The notes: generated by a model from the letters alone, not told the origin. DNA of 64,000 bases from Streptomyces stelliscabiei (GCF_014873495.1 NZ_JADBGF010000001.1:7316001-7380000), one strand, 5' to 3'; positions 35,705 to 45,171 are shown, numbered from the stretch's first letter. A program made the numbers and translations.

Positions 35705-35790
35705 GTGCGTTGTCGGGCGCAGCCCCTGCTTTTCAGGGGCCGCGGGGAACTGCGCGAGAAGCCCCACCGGACCCGCACCCGACAACGCAC
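35705..35790. mobile_element. compact MITE-like element C with 16-bp inverted ends
   Basis: 86-bp element between serA and the next regulator. Ends 35705-35720 and 35775-35790 form a 16-bp inverted repeat with one mismatch (GTGCGTTGTCGGG at the outside). The centre has the small hairpin AGCCCCTG...CAGGGGC followed by the core GCGGGGAACTGCGCGAGAAG and CCCCACCGG. It looks like the minimal form of elements A and B. Confidence 0.65.
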
Positions 35791-35827
35791 CCCCGGGGGG
35801 CGTACGCGGGCGTGCCAGGATGGCGGG

Positions 35828-38752
35828 GTGGCTCAGAGCATCGTGTACGCGCCGTTCGTCGGGCGGGACTCCGAGATGGCCCGGCTGAGGGACGTGCTGG
35901 ACCGGGCCGGGGCCGGGGAGCCCCGGGCCGTGCTGGTCGCAGGGGACGCGGGGGTCGGCAAGAGCCGGACCCTCGCGGAGGCCGCGGCGTACGCGACGCG
36001 CAACGGCACCGTCGTGTTCACCGGCCACTGCGTGGACCTCGGCGACGTCGGACTGCCCTATCTGCCGTTCACCGAGATCCTCGGCGCCCTGGCCGCGGAC
36101 GAGCGGTTCGCGCCGCTCCTTCAGGCGCACCCGGCGACCGGCCGTCTCCTCGGCGGCGGAGCCGACGGCGGCGACCGGCTCCAGCTCTTCGAGGGCATCG
36201 CCGCCCTGCTGACGGACCTCGCCGAGACGACCCCCGCCCTGCTCGTGCTGGAGGACCTGCACTGGGCCGACCAGTCCTCACGGGACCTGCTGCGTTTCCT
36301 GCTCAGCCGGGGTGTCCTCCAGCGCCCCACCCCAGGCGTGGCGCCCCACCGCCTCGCCGTCTTCGCCTCCTACCGCGCCGACGACCTGCACCGCCGCCAC
36401 CCGCTGCGCCCGCTGCTCGCCGAACTGGTGCGGCTGCCCGCCGTGGAGCGGCTGGAGCTGCGGCCGATGCCGGACAAGGAGGTCGCCCGGCTGGTGCGTT
36501 CGCTGCGCGCCGAGCCGCTGTCCGAGGCCACGGTCGGCCGGATCGTCGAGCGGGCCGAGGGCAACGCCTTCTACGCGGAGGAACTGCTGGCCGCGACGAC
36601 GGACGAGCCGGGGGCGGTCCTGCCGAGCGGGCTGGCCGACCTCCTGCTGATCCGGATCGAGCAACTGCCCGGCCCCGCCCAGCAGGTGCTGCGCACGGCG
36701 GCCGTGGCGGGCCGCCGGGTCGGGCACGACCTGCTGCGGGAGGCCGTCCAACTCCCCGACGAGGAGCTGGAGTCGGCGCTGCGGGAGGCGGTCGGCCGGC
36801 AACTGCTGCTGCCGGGTGAGGGGTCGACGTACGAGTTCCGGCACGCCCTCACCCGGGAGGCGGTCTACACGGATCTGCTGCCGGGCGAACGGGTGCGCCT
36901 GCACGGGGTGTTCGCGAAACTGCTGGCCCGCCGGGGCCGGCCGGGGGAGAGCGCCGAACGGGCGCACCACTCGCGCGAGAGCCATGACCTCGCCGACGCG
37001 CTGACCGCCTCCGTCGAGGCCGCCGATCACGCGCACGGCATCGGGGCGCCCGCCGAGGAGCTGCGGCATCTGGAGGCCGCCCTCGATCTGTGGTCGTCCG
37101 TGGAGTGCGCGGCCCTGCCCCGGGACCTCGACACGGTCACCCTCACCCTGCGCGCCTCGTCCGCGGCCGCGCGCGCCGGGGAGAACCACCGTGCCGTCTC
37201 CCTCTCCCGCTCGGCGCTCGCCGGAACCGGCCCGGACGCCGGCTCCGAACTGGCCGCCCGGGTGCGCTACACCCTCGCCGGTGACCTGATGCGCGTGGAC
37301 AACCTGGAGGCCGCGTTCCGGTACAGCAGCGAGGCGCTGGCGATGATCCCCGCCGAGCCCCCGTCCCGTACCTGGGTGTGGGCGGCGGCCACGCATGTGA
37401 TGGCGGCGCGGTACGTGGGGGAGGACGAGGAGGCCGGGCGGGTCGCGGAGGCGGCGCTGGGCGTCGCCGGGCGGCTCGGACTGGCCGACGCCGAGGCAGA
37501 CCTGATCGTCTCCGTCGTCGGCCTCGACCCCCGGAGCAACCGGCGTACCCGGGCGGGCCGTGCGCGGCTGAAGGACGCCCGTGAGCTGGCCGGGCGGGCG
37601 GGGAACGTCCCGGTGGAGATGCGCGCCCTGTTCAACCTCGCCGTCGGCTGCTTCGAATCCGGCGACCTCGACGAATGCCTCGGCTGGCTCTCCGAGGGGC
37701 TGGACCGGGCGGGTCGCACCGGGCTGCTCTCCTCCCCGTACCCGGTGGAGATGCGTTATCTGCACTCCCTGTGCCTCTACACGCTGGGCCGCTGGGACGA
37801 GTGTGTCCGTTCGGCCGCCGAGGCCGACCGGCTCCCCGTGGCTGGCGGTTACGCGGTCGGTCCCGCCCTGTACGTGGGCCTCGCGCGCGGCGACGAGGGT
37901 GCCGCGGAGCGGGCACGGGCGCTCCTGGACGGGCCGCCCGACTTCATGACCTGCCTCGTCGGGGGCATCGTCCTCACCGAGGCGGCCCTGCTGCGGCACG
38001 ACCCCGAGGCCGCGGTCGCCCAGTACCGTTCGAGCGTCGCCACCCTCACCGAGCTGGCCGGGGTCCGGCCCGACGCGACGGTCCGGCTGGCGGCGCTCAC
38101 CCTGGGGGCGATCGCGGACGCGGTGGCGCGGCTGCGGTCGGCCGGCGACGAGGAGGGCGTACGGCGCTGGGCCGCCACCGGCGAGGAACTGGTGCGGGCC
38201 GCGCGGGTCACCGCCGCCGAGGGAGAGGACGGGGGCCGGCAGGGGCCGGAGGGGCTGGCGTGGCTCAGCCGGGCCGAGGCGGAGTGGACGCGGGTGCGGA
38301 CCGGGCCCGATGTCGAGGCATGGCGCGCGGTGGTGACCGCGTTCGCGTTCGGTGATCCGTACGAGCGGGCGCGGTGCCGGCTGCGGCTGGCGGAGGCGTT
38401 GGCGGAAGCGGGCGAGCGGGAGGAGGCCGGGGCCGAGGCGCGGGCGGCGGGGGAGACCGCCGACCGGCTGGGGGCCGTGGCGTTGCGCGCCGACCTGGAC
38501 GACCTGGTCCGTCGGGGGCGGCTGGCGCGGGTCCCGGCGGCCGGGGCCGTACCCGCGCTCACCGCGCGGGAGGGGGACGTCCTGCGGCTGCTCGCGCTCG
38601 GGCGCACCAACCGGCAGATCGGCGACGAGCTGTTCATCACCGGGAAGACAGCGAGTGTGCACGTGTCCAACATCCTGGCCAAGCTGGGCGCGGCCAGCCG
38701 TACCGAGGCGGTGGCCATCGCGTATCGGGAGGGGTTGATCACGACGGGGTGA
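35828..38752 (+). CDS. large ATP-binding LuxR-family transcriptional regulator (LAL type)
   Basis: 974-residue regulator related to the one at 19.7 kb. It starts VAQSIVYAPFVGRDSEMARL; Walker A is VAGDAGVGKSRTLAEA, Walker B LLVLEDLHWADQSS. A helical middle of about 550 residues follows, then the LuxR helix-turn-helix from LTAREGDVLRLLALGRTNRQIGDELF to KTASVHVSNILAKLGAASRTEA. GTG 35828 is preceded by AGGATGGCGGG. The closest paralogue in this window shares the same layout, so an old duplication is likely. It is monocistronic and converges on the kinase gene. The inducer and targets are unknown. Confidence 0.9.
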   Translation: MAQSIVYAPFVGRDSEMARLRDVLDRAGAGEPRAVLVAGDAGVGKSRTLAEAAAYATRNGTVVFTGHCVDLGDVGLPYLPFTEILGALAADERFAPLLQAHPATGRLLGGGADGGDRLQLFEGIAALLTDLAETTPALLVLEDLHWADQSSRDLLRFLLSRGVLQRPTPGVAPHRLAVFASYRADDLHRRHPLRPLLAELVRLPAVERLELRPMPDKEVARLVRSLRAEPLSEATVGRIVERAEGNAFYAEELLAATTDEPGAVLPSGLADLLLIRIEQLPGPAQQVLRTAAVAGRRVGHDLLREAVQLPDEELESALREAVGRQLLLPGEGSTYEFRHALTREAVYTDLLPGERVRLHGVFAKLLARRGRPGESAERAHHSRESHDLADALTASVEAADHAHGIGAPAEELRHLEAALDLWSSVECAALPRDLDTVTLTLRASSAAARAGENHRAVSLSRSALAGTGPDAGSELAARVRYTLAGDLMRVDNLEAAFRYSSEALAMIPAEPPSRTWVWAAATHVMAARYVGEDEEAGRVAEAALGVAGRLGLADAEADLIVSVVGLDPRSNRRTRAGRARLKDARELAGRAGNVPVEMRALFNLAVGCFESGDLDECLGWLSEGLDRAGRTGLLSSPYPVEMRYLHSLCLYTLGRWDECVRSAAEADRLPVAGGYAVGPALYVGLARGDEGAAERARALLDGPPDFMTCLVGGIVLTEAALLRHDPEAAVAQYRSSVATLTELAGVRPDATVRLAALTLGAIADAVARLRSAGDEEGVRRWAATGEELVRAARVTAAEGEDGGRQGPEGLAWLSRAEAEWTRVRTGPDVEAWRAVVTAFAFGDPYERARCRLRLAEALAEAGEREEAGAEARAAGETADRLGAVALRADLDDLVRRGRLARVPAAGAVPALTAREGDVLRLLALGRTNRQIGDELFITGKTASVHVSNILAKLGAASRTEAVAIAYREGLITTG

Positions 38753-38769
38753 CGGAGACCGGGCAGGGT

Positions 38770-38858
38770 GCACCCCCGGCCCGTCGGCCGGACCGTCGGG
38801 TGTGCCCCCGGACCTTCGGGTGTGCTCCCGGCCCGTCGGCCGGACCTTCGGGTGTGCC
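38770..38858. repeat. degenerate tandem repeat between convergent genes
   Basis: Alternating long (about 32 bases, CCCGGCCCGTCGGCCGGACC then TTCGGGTGTGC-type ending) and short (about 20 bases, CCCGGACCTTCGGGTGTGC) units fill the gap between the LuxR-type regulator stop and the kinase stop. Units contain CCGGCCC/GGCCGG palindromes, so the region can fold on both strands and may end transcripts from both sides. Confidence 0.7.
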
Positions 38859-40570
38859 TAGGTCTTCGGCCAGACCGTCATGTCCGCGGTGACGAAGCTG
38901 GCCTCGTGGTCCCCGAGCGCGGTCGACTTGACCTGTATCACCAGCAGGGCGATGTCTCCGGAGGGGTGCTTGACGCAGAACTCGCTGCCGGCCGCCGCTC
39001 CCGAGAGCGTGAAGCTGTGGCTCTTGGCGCCGGTGAGGGCGATACGGCACGTCTCCAGGGTGGCGCCGGGGTCGGCGTACATCATCGTGATCACGCTCTT
39101 GTCGCTCTCCAGCGCGCAGATGATCTCCTTGCAGGCAAGACGGACGTCGCCCTTGCGGTCCTCGCGTGTCTTGCCGCTCCGGATGTCGACGGAACTCGTC
39201 TGTGACAGGAACTGCATGGGATAGGCGGTGGGTTGGGGGTCCCGGGGCGCGGTCGGGGAGGGGTTCGCCTTCCCGGACGTCCGCTCGCCGTCGGCCCCCG
39301 CGTCCGCCGTGCCCTTCGTCCCCGGGTCCGCCGCGGACCGCGACGGGGACGCCGACGACCGTGCGGACCTGTCGCCACCGGAGGTCGAGGCGGAGGTCGT
39401 CTCCCGGGTGCGATACCGGTCCACGCCCTGCTTGAGCGTCCACCCCAGGCCGGCGAGCAGCAGGGCGCCTCCCGTCACGGCGGCGACCGTGAGCAGCGCG
39501 GTGCGCCGCCGCCGGGCACGCCGCTGCTCCGGCCGCTCCGGCCCTGCCGGACCGTTCGGACCCATCGCCCTCATCGGCCCGTTCAGCACCAACGGCCCGT
39601 ACGGTCCCAGCGGCCGGGTCGGCGACAGCAGCGGCATCGGGTGCGGGACGGTGGCCCCGTGGGCCGCCGCCGGGGGCGGCACCGAGACCTCCGGGCCCGT
39701 GACCTCGCGCCAGACGGCGGGCCCGCCGCCCGTGTCGGCGTCCCGGCCCAGCCGACCGCGGCACCATGCGACGACCTCCGCCGGGGTGGGCCGCTCTGCC
39801 GGGTCGAGGGCGAGACAGCGGGCCATCATCGGGCGGAGCGGTTCGGGCAGCAGCGACAGGTCGGGTGCCGAGTGCACGATCCGGTACAGCACGCCGACCG
39901 AGGGGCCGTCGCCGTACAGCGGCTCGCCGAGGGCCGCGAACGCCGCCGTCTGGCCCAGCGCGAAGACATCGGTCGCCGTCGTGACCGCACCGCCGGTCGC
40001 CTGCTCGGGGGCCATGAACTGGGGCGTGCCGACGGCCGTGCCGGTGGCCGTGTTCGAGGTGAGGTCGGCGGCCAGCGAGATGCCGAAGTCGATGACCCGG
40101 GGCCCGTCGGCGGCGAGCAGCACGTTGGAGGGCTTCAGGTCGCGGTGCACGATGCCCTCGCCGTGGATGGCCTGCAGCGCCTCCGCCACGCCCGCCATCA
40201 GCCAGAGCACCGCGGGCACCGGCAGCGGTCCGCGCCGGGCGACGGCCTCCGCCAGGGAGGGGCCGGGCACGTAGAGCGTGGCCAGCCAGGGCGGTACGCC
40301 GTCCGCGTCGGCGTCGATCAGTTCGGCGGTGTAGGCGCCCCGGACCCGCCGGGCCGCCTTGATCTCCCGGCCGAACCGCCGCCGGAAGGCCGGGTCGTCG
40401 GCCAGCTCCGGGCGGACCACCTTGATCGCCACCGGCCTGCCACCCTGGGTGTGCGACAGATAGACCCGGCCCATGCCGCCCGCGCCCAGCCGGGCGGCGA
40501 GACGGTAGCCCGCCATCTGCGGTGGGTCGTCGGCCTGGAGCGGCTGGAACACCTCGGTCGCGTCGTTCAA
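38858..40570 (-). CDS. membrane serine/threonine protein kinase
   Basis: Receptor-like Hanks-type kinase, 570 residues. Kinase domain from about residue 21: glycine loop RLGAGGMGRVYL, ATP Lys50 in VAIKVV, HRDLKPSN with catalytic Asp144, DFG at 161-163, and the activation loop with GTAVGTPQFMAPE. A Pro/Gly-rich linker leads to one membrane helix (about 357-378). The outer part (about 380-570) is Ser/Thr-rich then a folded-looking domain with Cys pairs (ACKEIICALE, ETCRIAL, SEFCVKH); no PASTA repeats. The start appears to be TTG 40570 with AGGGGGACG upstream. The ligand and substrates are unknown. Confidence 0.9.
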   Translation of the reverse strand: MNDATEVFQPLQADDPPQMAGYRLAARLGAGGMGRVYLSHTQGGRPVAIKVVRPELADDPAFRRRFGREIKAARRVRGAYTAELIDADADGVPPWLATLYVPGPSLAEAVARRGPLPVPAVLWLMAGVAEALQAIHGEGIVHRDLKPSNVLLAADGPRVIDFGISLAADLTSNTATGTAVGTPQFMAPEQATGGAVTTATDVFALGQTAAFAALGEPLYGDGPSVGVLYRIVHSAPDLSLLPEPLRPMMARCLALDPAERPTPAEVVAWCRGRLGRDADTGGGPAVWREVTGPEVSVPPPAAAHGATVPHPMPLLSPTRPLGPYGPLVLNGPMRAMGPNGPAGPERPEQRRARRRRTALLTVAAVTGGALLLAGLGWTLKQGVDRYRTRETTSASTSGGDRSARSSASPSRSAADPGTKGTADAGADGERTSGKANPSPTAPRDPQPTAYPMQFLSQTSSVDIRSGKTREDRKGDVRLACKEIICALESDKSVITMMYADPGATLETCRIALTGAKSHSFTLSGAAAGSEFCVKHPSGDIALLVIQVKSTALGDHEASFVTADMTVWPKT

Positions 40571-40709
40571 CGGCGCACGTCCCCCTGATTTCCTGATCTC
40601 CCCCGATGCGTCGGTCCGATGATCCGACCGACGGAAACAGCCTAAAGGTTGTTGTGAGCATGCTGTTCGGAGTGGTGCCAGAAGTGCACGCGGCCGACCG
40701 GACCGGAGG

Positions 40710-41894
40710 TCAGAGCCGCGCCCCCTTGAGCGCCATGTGCAGCAGCAGCCGGTCCTCGCCGTCCGTCAGACGCAGGCCGGTGAGCTGTTCGACGCGGGAG
40801 AGCCGGTAGTAGAGGGTCTGGCGGTGGATGCCCAGCTCGGCGGCGGTGCGGCCCGCCTGGCCCGCCCGGTCGAGGAACACCTCGGCGGTGTGGGCGAGTT
40901 CGCGGTGGGCCGGGGTGAGGAGGAGGCGCACACAGGGGTCCTGCGGGGTCCCGGGAGGGAGTGCGGTGAGCAGCCGGTACGGGCCGATGGAGTGCCACTC
41001 GGCGACCGGGCCGAGGCGCGGCTCCGCCAGCGCCGCCCGCGCGGCCGCCGAGGCCTCCCGCCAGTCGGTGCCCAGCTCGGCGAGGCCCGCACGGGCGCCC
41101 GAGACGCCCGCCGCCGCGTGCGCGCCCGCGCGCTCCAGGAGCCGGGCGGCGGCCGAGAGCGCCGGCGCCGGTACGTCCGCCGAGCGCAGCCGTACCAGCA
41201 GGGCCAGGCCCCGGCCGGCCGTGCTCCAGGGCACCGTGCACAGCGCGGTCGCCCCCGGCACCGTACGGAAGGAGGGGGCGTCGTCCGGGTCGGCGGACGG
41301 CCAGGGGGCCACGCACACCATCGCGTGGACGCCGTCGCCGCGTGGGCCGAGAGCCGTGCGCAGCTCCGCCACCGCCATGTCGCGCTCCCAGTCGCGCTCG
41401 GCGGTCAGGACCGCGCGCAGCTCCCGGGTGAGGTCGGCGCCGGCCTGGGCCTCGTCCGCGAGGAGGGCGCCGATGCGGGCGGCGACCGCCATCGCGGCGG
41501 CGAGCTGGGCGTCGGTCGGGCCCGGGTCGCCGTCCAGGAGCCAGACGTAGCCGAGCACGACACCGCGATGGCGTACGGGCAGGCAGACGCGGCCCCGGAG
41601 CACCCCCGCCGCCGGGGTCGGCGGGATACGGACCGGGGCCGTCGCCCGGGTGATGCCGAAGCCCTCGAACCACTCCCGCACCGCCGTCGTCGAGCGGCGG
41701 GTCAGGATCGAGCGGGTGCGGACCGGGTCCAGGTCGGACGGATCGAGGTCGCCCTCACTGTCGTACGCGCCGAAGGCGATCAGCTCGAAGTCGCGGTTCT
41801 CCAGCGTCGCCGGGGCGCCGAGCAGCTCGGAGATCTCGTCGACGAGGTCCTGGTAGTCGCCCACGGGGTGCGGCGATGCGGGTTCCGGCGTCAC
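40710..41894 (-). CDS. PucR family transcriptional regulator
   Basis: 394-residue regulator. The N-terminal part lacks an obvious named domain; a GAF-like middle (LRGRVCLPVRHRGVVLGYVWLLDGD) is followed by the GGDEF-like fold common in this family, and the C-terminal PucR helix-turn-helix is TAEVFLDRAGQAGRTAAELGIHRQTLYYRLSRVEQLTG. It is divergent from the proline dehydrogenase/P5C dehydrogenase genes, with about 145 bp between starts, so it probably senses proline or a catabolite and controls them. GTG 41894 is the start. Purine regulation, which gave the family its name, is not suggested by this context. Confidence 0.88.
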   Translation of the reverse strand: MTPEPASPHPVGDYQDLVDEISELLGAPATLENRDFELIAFGAYDSEGDLDPSDLDPVRTRSILTRRSTTAVREWFEGFGITRATAPVRIPPTPAAGVLRGRVCLPVRHRGVVLGYVWLLDGDPGPTDAQLAAAMAVAARIGALLADEAQAGADLTRELRAVLTAERDWERDMAVAELRTALGPRGDGVHAMVCVAPWPSADPDDAPSFRTVPGATALCTVPWSTAGRGLALLVRLRSADVPAPALSAAARLLERAGAHAAAGVSGARAGLAELGTDWREASAAARAALAEPRLGPVAEWHSIGPYRLLTALPPGTPQDPCVRLLLTPAHRELAHTAEVFLDRAGQAGRTAAELGIHRQTLYYRLSRVEQLTGLRLTDGEDRLLLHMALKGARL

Positions 41895-42039
41895 CCCGGC
41901 ATTCTCCCGTACAGGTCGAGGTCTTCATACATCTGTCTGAGATCTGCGGCACGGATGCGTGACAGCTGTCGATGGCCGACGATCGGCGGGATCCTTAGGT
42001 TTCACGGTGGTTCTGTCTGCTGGTCTGTGGAGGTGCCCC

Positions 42040-42966
42040 GTGCTGGGTCCCGTGATTCTCGCCGCGTCGCGCAGCGGCCGGATACGACGCCTGATCTCGG
42101 CGGCGCCGGTGACCAGGCAGGTCGTCGACCGCTTCATCCCCGGGGAGCGGGTCGAGGACATCGTCCCGGTCGTCCGGGACCTCACCGCCAAGGGCCTCGA
42201 CGTGACCCTGGACGTCGTCGGCGAGGACATCACCCGACCGGAGCAGGCCACCGCCGCCCGCGACGCCTATCTGGAGCTGATCGCCCGGCTGAAGGAGCTG
42301 GAGCTCGGCGAGCGCGCCGAGATGTCCGTCAAGCTCTCCCTCTTCGGCCAGGCCCTCCCCGGCGGCCACGAGCTGGCCCTCGCGAACGTCCGGTCGGTCG
42401 TCGAGGCCGCCGCCGCGATCGGGACGACGGTCACGCTCGACGCCGAGGACCACACCACCCTCGACTCGATGTTCGCCGTCCACGAGGAGCTGCGGCGGGA
42501 CTTCCCGCAGACCGGCTGCGTCATCCAGGCCTACCTCTTCCGCACCGAGGCCGACGCCCGCCGCCTCGCCGCGAACGGCAGCCGGGTGCGGCTGGTGAAG
42601 GGCGCCTACAAGGAGCCCGCCGAGGTCGCCTTCCAGCAGAAGGCCGAGATCGACAAGGCGTACGTACGCGTCCTGAAGATCCTCCTGGAGGGGGAGGGGT
42701 ACCCGATGATCGGGTCCCACGACCCGCGCCTCATCTCCATCACCCAGGAACTCGCCCACCGCGCCGGGCGCAAACCGGACGAGTACGAGTTCCAGATGCT
42801 CTACGGCATCCGCGGCGACGAGCACCTGCGGCTCGCCGCCGAGGGGCACCGCATGCGCGTCTACACCGCGTACGGCACCGACTGGTACGGCTACTTCATG
42901 CGCCGCCTCGCGGAGAAGCCGGCGAACCTGCGCTTCTTCGTCCGCTCGATGATCAGCAAGGGCTGA
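42040..42966 (+). CDS. proline dehydrogenase (FAD-dependent, monofunctional)
   Basis: Oxidises L-proline to 1-pyrroline-5-carboxylate with FAD, passing electrons to the respiratory chain. 308 residues, the monofunctional size. Barrel signatures: VSVKLSLFGQALP-like KLSLFG, TVTLDAEDHTT, IQAYLFRTEADARRL, RLVKGAYKEP and the C-terminal FQMLYGIRGDEHLRLAAEGHRMRVYTAYG with the paired Arg for the carboxylate near YFMRRLAEKP. GTG 42040 has GGAGGTGCC upstream; the open frame begins earlier in the promoter region. Followed 52 bp later by P5C dehydrogenase, its partner. Confidence 0.95.
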   Translation: MLGPVILAASRSGRIRRLISAAPVTRQVVDRFIPGERVEDIVPVVRDLTAKGLDVTLDVVGEDITRPEQATAARDAYLELIARLKELELGERAEMSVKLSLFGQALPGGHELALANVRSVVEAAAAIGTTVTLDAEDHTTLDSMFAVHEELRRDFPQTGCVIQAYLFRTEADARRLAANGSRVRLVKGAYKEPAEVAFQQKAEIDKAYVRVLKILLEGEGYPMIGSHDPRLISITQELAHRAGRKPDEYEFQMLYGIRGDEHLRLAAEGHRMRVYTAYGTDWYGYFMRRLAEKPANLRFFVRSMISKG

Positions 42967-43018
42967 GCCGACCACCGCCCGCTCAGGACACCGCTCACGT
43001 CAAGGAGTTACGGAAATC

Positions 43019-44650
43019 ATGGACGCTGTGACCCAGGTCCCCACCCCCGTCAACGAGCCGGTGCACGGCTACGCCCCCGGCTCGCCCGAGCGGGCCCGGC
43101 TGGAGGCCAGGCTCAAGGAGCTGGCCGAGAACCCGGTCGACCTGCCGATGACCATCGGCGGCGAGCGGCGGATGGGCGGCGGCGACCGCTTCGACGTGGT
43201 GCAGCCGCACAACCACAAGGCCCGCCTCGGCACCTACGCCAACGCGACCCGGCAGGACGCCCAGGACGCCATCGACGCGGCCCTCGCCGCCGCGCCCGCC
43301 TGGCGCGCGATGTCCTTCGACGACCGCGCGGCGATCATCCTGCGCGCCGCCGAGCTGCTCGCCGGCCCCTGGCGCGAGACGCTGGCCGCCTCCACGATGC
43401 TCGGCCAGTCGAAGACCGCCCAGCAGGCCGAGATCGACTGTCCCTGCGAGCTGGTCGACTTCTGGCGCTTCAACGTCAAGTACGCCCGTGACCTGCTCGC
43501 CGAGCAGCCCCCGGCCAACTCCCCGGGCGTCTGGAACCGTCTCGACCACCGTCCGCTCGAAGGCTTCGTCTACGCGATCACCCCCTTCAACTTCACCGCC
43601 ATCGCGGGCAACCTGCCGACCGCCCCGGCCCTCATGGGCAACGTGGTGGTCTGGAAGCCGAGCCCCACGCAGACCCACGCCGCCGTGCTGCTCATGCGGC
43701 TGTTGGAGGAGGCGGGCCTGCCCAAGGGCGTCATCAACCTGGTCACCGGCGACGGCATCGAGGTGTCCGAGGTCGCGCTGGAGCACCGCGACCTCGCCGG
43801 CATCCACTTCACCGGCTCGACGAAGACCTTCCAGTACCTGTGGAAGACGGTCGGCGCGAACATCGAGAAGTACCGCTCGTACCCGCGGCTGGTCGGCGAG
43901 ACCGGCGGCAAGGACTTCGTGGTCGCCCACCCGTCCGCCGACCGCGCGATCCTCAAGACCGCCCTGACCCGGGGCGCCTTCGAGTACCAGGGCCAGAAGT
44001 GCAGCGCGACCTCCCGGGCCTACATCCCGGCGTCGATCTGGAACTCGGGCTTCAAGGAGGAGTTCGCCGCCGAGGTCGAGTACCTGACCATGGGCGACGT
44101 CACCGATCTGTCCAACTTCGTCGGCGCCGTCATCGACGAACGCTCCTTCGCCAAGAACAAGGCCGCCATCGACCGCGCCAAGTCCGACCCGGCCTGCACG
44201 ATCGTCGCGGGCGGCTCCTACGACGACTCCGTCGGGTACTTCGTCCGCCCGACCGTCGTCGAGTGCACCGACCCGGCCAACGAGGTCTTCACCACCGAGT
44301 ACTTCGGCCCGTTCCTCGCCGTGCACGTCTACGAGGACGACCGCTACGAGGAGATGCTGACCCAGATGGAGTCGGTGTCCGCCTACGCCCTGACGGGTTC
44401 GGTGATCTCGGGCGACCGCGCGGCCGCCGCGTACACCATGGACAAGCTCCGCTACGCGGCCGGCAACTTCTACATCAACGACAAGTCCACCGGCGCCGTC
44501 GTCGGCCAGCAGCCCTTCGGCGGCGGTCGCGCCTCGGGCACCAACGACAAGGCCGGGGCCCCGCAGAACCTGATGCGCTGGACCCTGACCCGCGCCATCA
44601 AGGAGACCCTGGTCCCGCCGACCGACTACACGTACCCGCACATGGGCTGA
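43019..44650 (+). CDS. pruA: L-glutamate gamma-semialdehyde (1-pyrroline-5-carboxylate) dehydrogenase
   Basis: Second step of proline catabolism: oxidises glutamate semialdehyde to glutamate with NAD. 543 residues. Aldehyde dehydrogenase motifs: RPLEGFVYAITPFNFTAIAGNLP, the general-base Glu in RLVGETGGKDFVVAH, catalytic Cys328 in YQGQKCSATSRAYIP, and EYFGPFLAVHVY. The long N-terminus (NEPVHGYAPGSPER) is the TIGR01236-type eukaryote-like form. AAGGAGTTACGGAA precedes ATG 43019. A hairpin follows at 44677-44711. Confidence 0.97.
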   Translation: MDAVTQVPTPVNEPVHGYAPGSPERARLEARLKELAENPVDLPMTIGGERRMGGGDRFDVVQPHNHKARLGTYANATRQDAQDAIDAALAAAPAWRAMSFDDRAAIILRAAELLAGPWRETLAASTMLGQSKTAQQAEIDCPCELVDFWRFNVKYARDLLAEQPPANSPGVWNRLDHRPLEGFVYAITPFNFTAIAGNLPTAPALMGNVVVWKPSPTQTHAAVLLMRLLEEAGLPKGVINLVTGDGIEVSEVALEHRDLAGIHFTGSTKTFQYLWKTVGANIEKYRSYPRLVGETGGKDFVVAHPSADRAILKTALTRGAFEYQGQKCSATSRAYIPASIWNSGFKEEFAAEVEYLTMGDVTDLSNFVGAVIDERSFAKNKAAIDRAKSDPACTIVAGGSYDDSVGYFVRPTVVECTDPANEVFTTEYFGPFLAVHVYEDDRYEEMLTQMESVSAYALTGSVISGDRAAAAYTMDKLRYAAGNFYINDKSTGAVVGQQPFGGGRASGTNDKAGAPQNLMRWTLTRAIKETLVPPTDYTYPHMG

Positions 44651-44676
44651 CCCGGACATCCGGTCCGCCGCTCGTC

Positions 44677-44711
44677 GCGCCCCCGTTCCCGTGACCCGGG
44701 ACCGGGGGCGC
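44677..44711 (+). terminator. terminator hairpin after pruA
   Basis: GCGCCCCCGTTCCC (44677-44690) and GGGACCGGGGGCGC (44698-44711) pair with one mismatch around a seven-base loop, 27 bases after the pruA stop. Confidence 0.7.
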
Positions 44712-44797
44712 GGTCATGTGACGGATGGGAAAAGCCCAGGTCAGCGATGTGTGACCCAATCCATCGTCTCAGATAGTAGGAAGTCCGACTAACTGTG

Positions 44798-44826
44798 GAG
44801 ACAGATGCGCCGACCTCGCCTAGCTT
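44798..44826 (+). promoter_or_regulatory. candidate promoter of the 43-residue protein gene
   Basis: GAGACA (44798-44803), 17-base spacer, TAGCTT (44821-44826). Transcription would begin near 44833 and give a leader of about 150 bases before ATG 44982. The rest of the 331-bp gap after pruA holds only the terminator and this leader. Confidence 0.45.
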
Positions 44827-44981
44827 TGTAGGAGCCGAACGTCTCGCTCGATCCAGCGAATGGCGGTCGTGAGCCGGAGCCCTAGGCAGGCAACCCCTGC
44901 GGCCCCGCTCCCCGCCCCTTCCGGCGTCTCGTACACCTCCCGTTTCCGAACTCCGGAATGCCTCGAAGGAGTCGATTTCCC

Positions 44982-45113
44982 ATGGCCGAGACGACCGTCC
45001 GCCGCCGAGTCCGTCACGTTTCCCGGACCACCGAGTCCGACCGCAAGAACGCCGCCGCCGCCCTCCAGCGCGCCCTCGACCGCAGGGACAACGGCGGTTC
45101 GACCGGGCACTGA
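44982..45113 (+). CDS. 43-residue basic hypothetical protein
   Basis: Small protein MAETTVRRRVRHVSRTTE... ending RALDRRDNGGSTGH, Arg-rich, one predicted helix in the second half (DRKNAAAALQRALDRRD). ATG 44982 has an excellent GAAGGAGTCG ribosome site, third codon positions are almost all G/C, and a promoter-like pair lies upstream, so it is probably translated. It converges with the phosphatase-like gene whose stop is 58 bp away. Function unknown; no membrane segment. Confidence 0.7.
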   Translation: MAETTVRRRVRHVSRTTESDRKNAAAALQRALDRRDNGGSTGH

Positions 45114-45171
45114 GCCCCCTGCCGGGAGCCGCACCCGTGTTCGGGGTGCGGTGCGGCCGTGAGCGGACGGC

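Noticed and set aside
36278..38773. 831-codon minus-strand open frame opposite the second LuxR-type regulator
   Set aside because: Antisense shadow; composition is Arg/Pro/Gly-rich without motifs.
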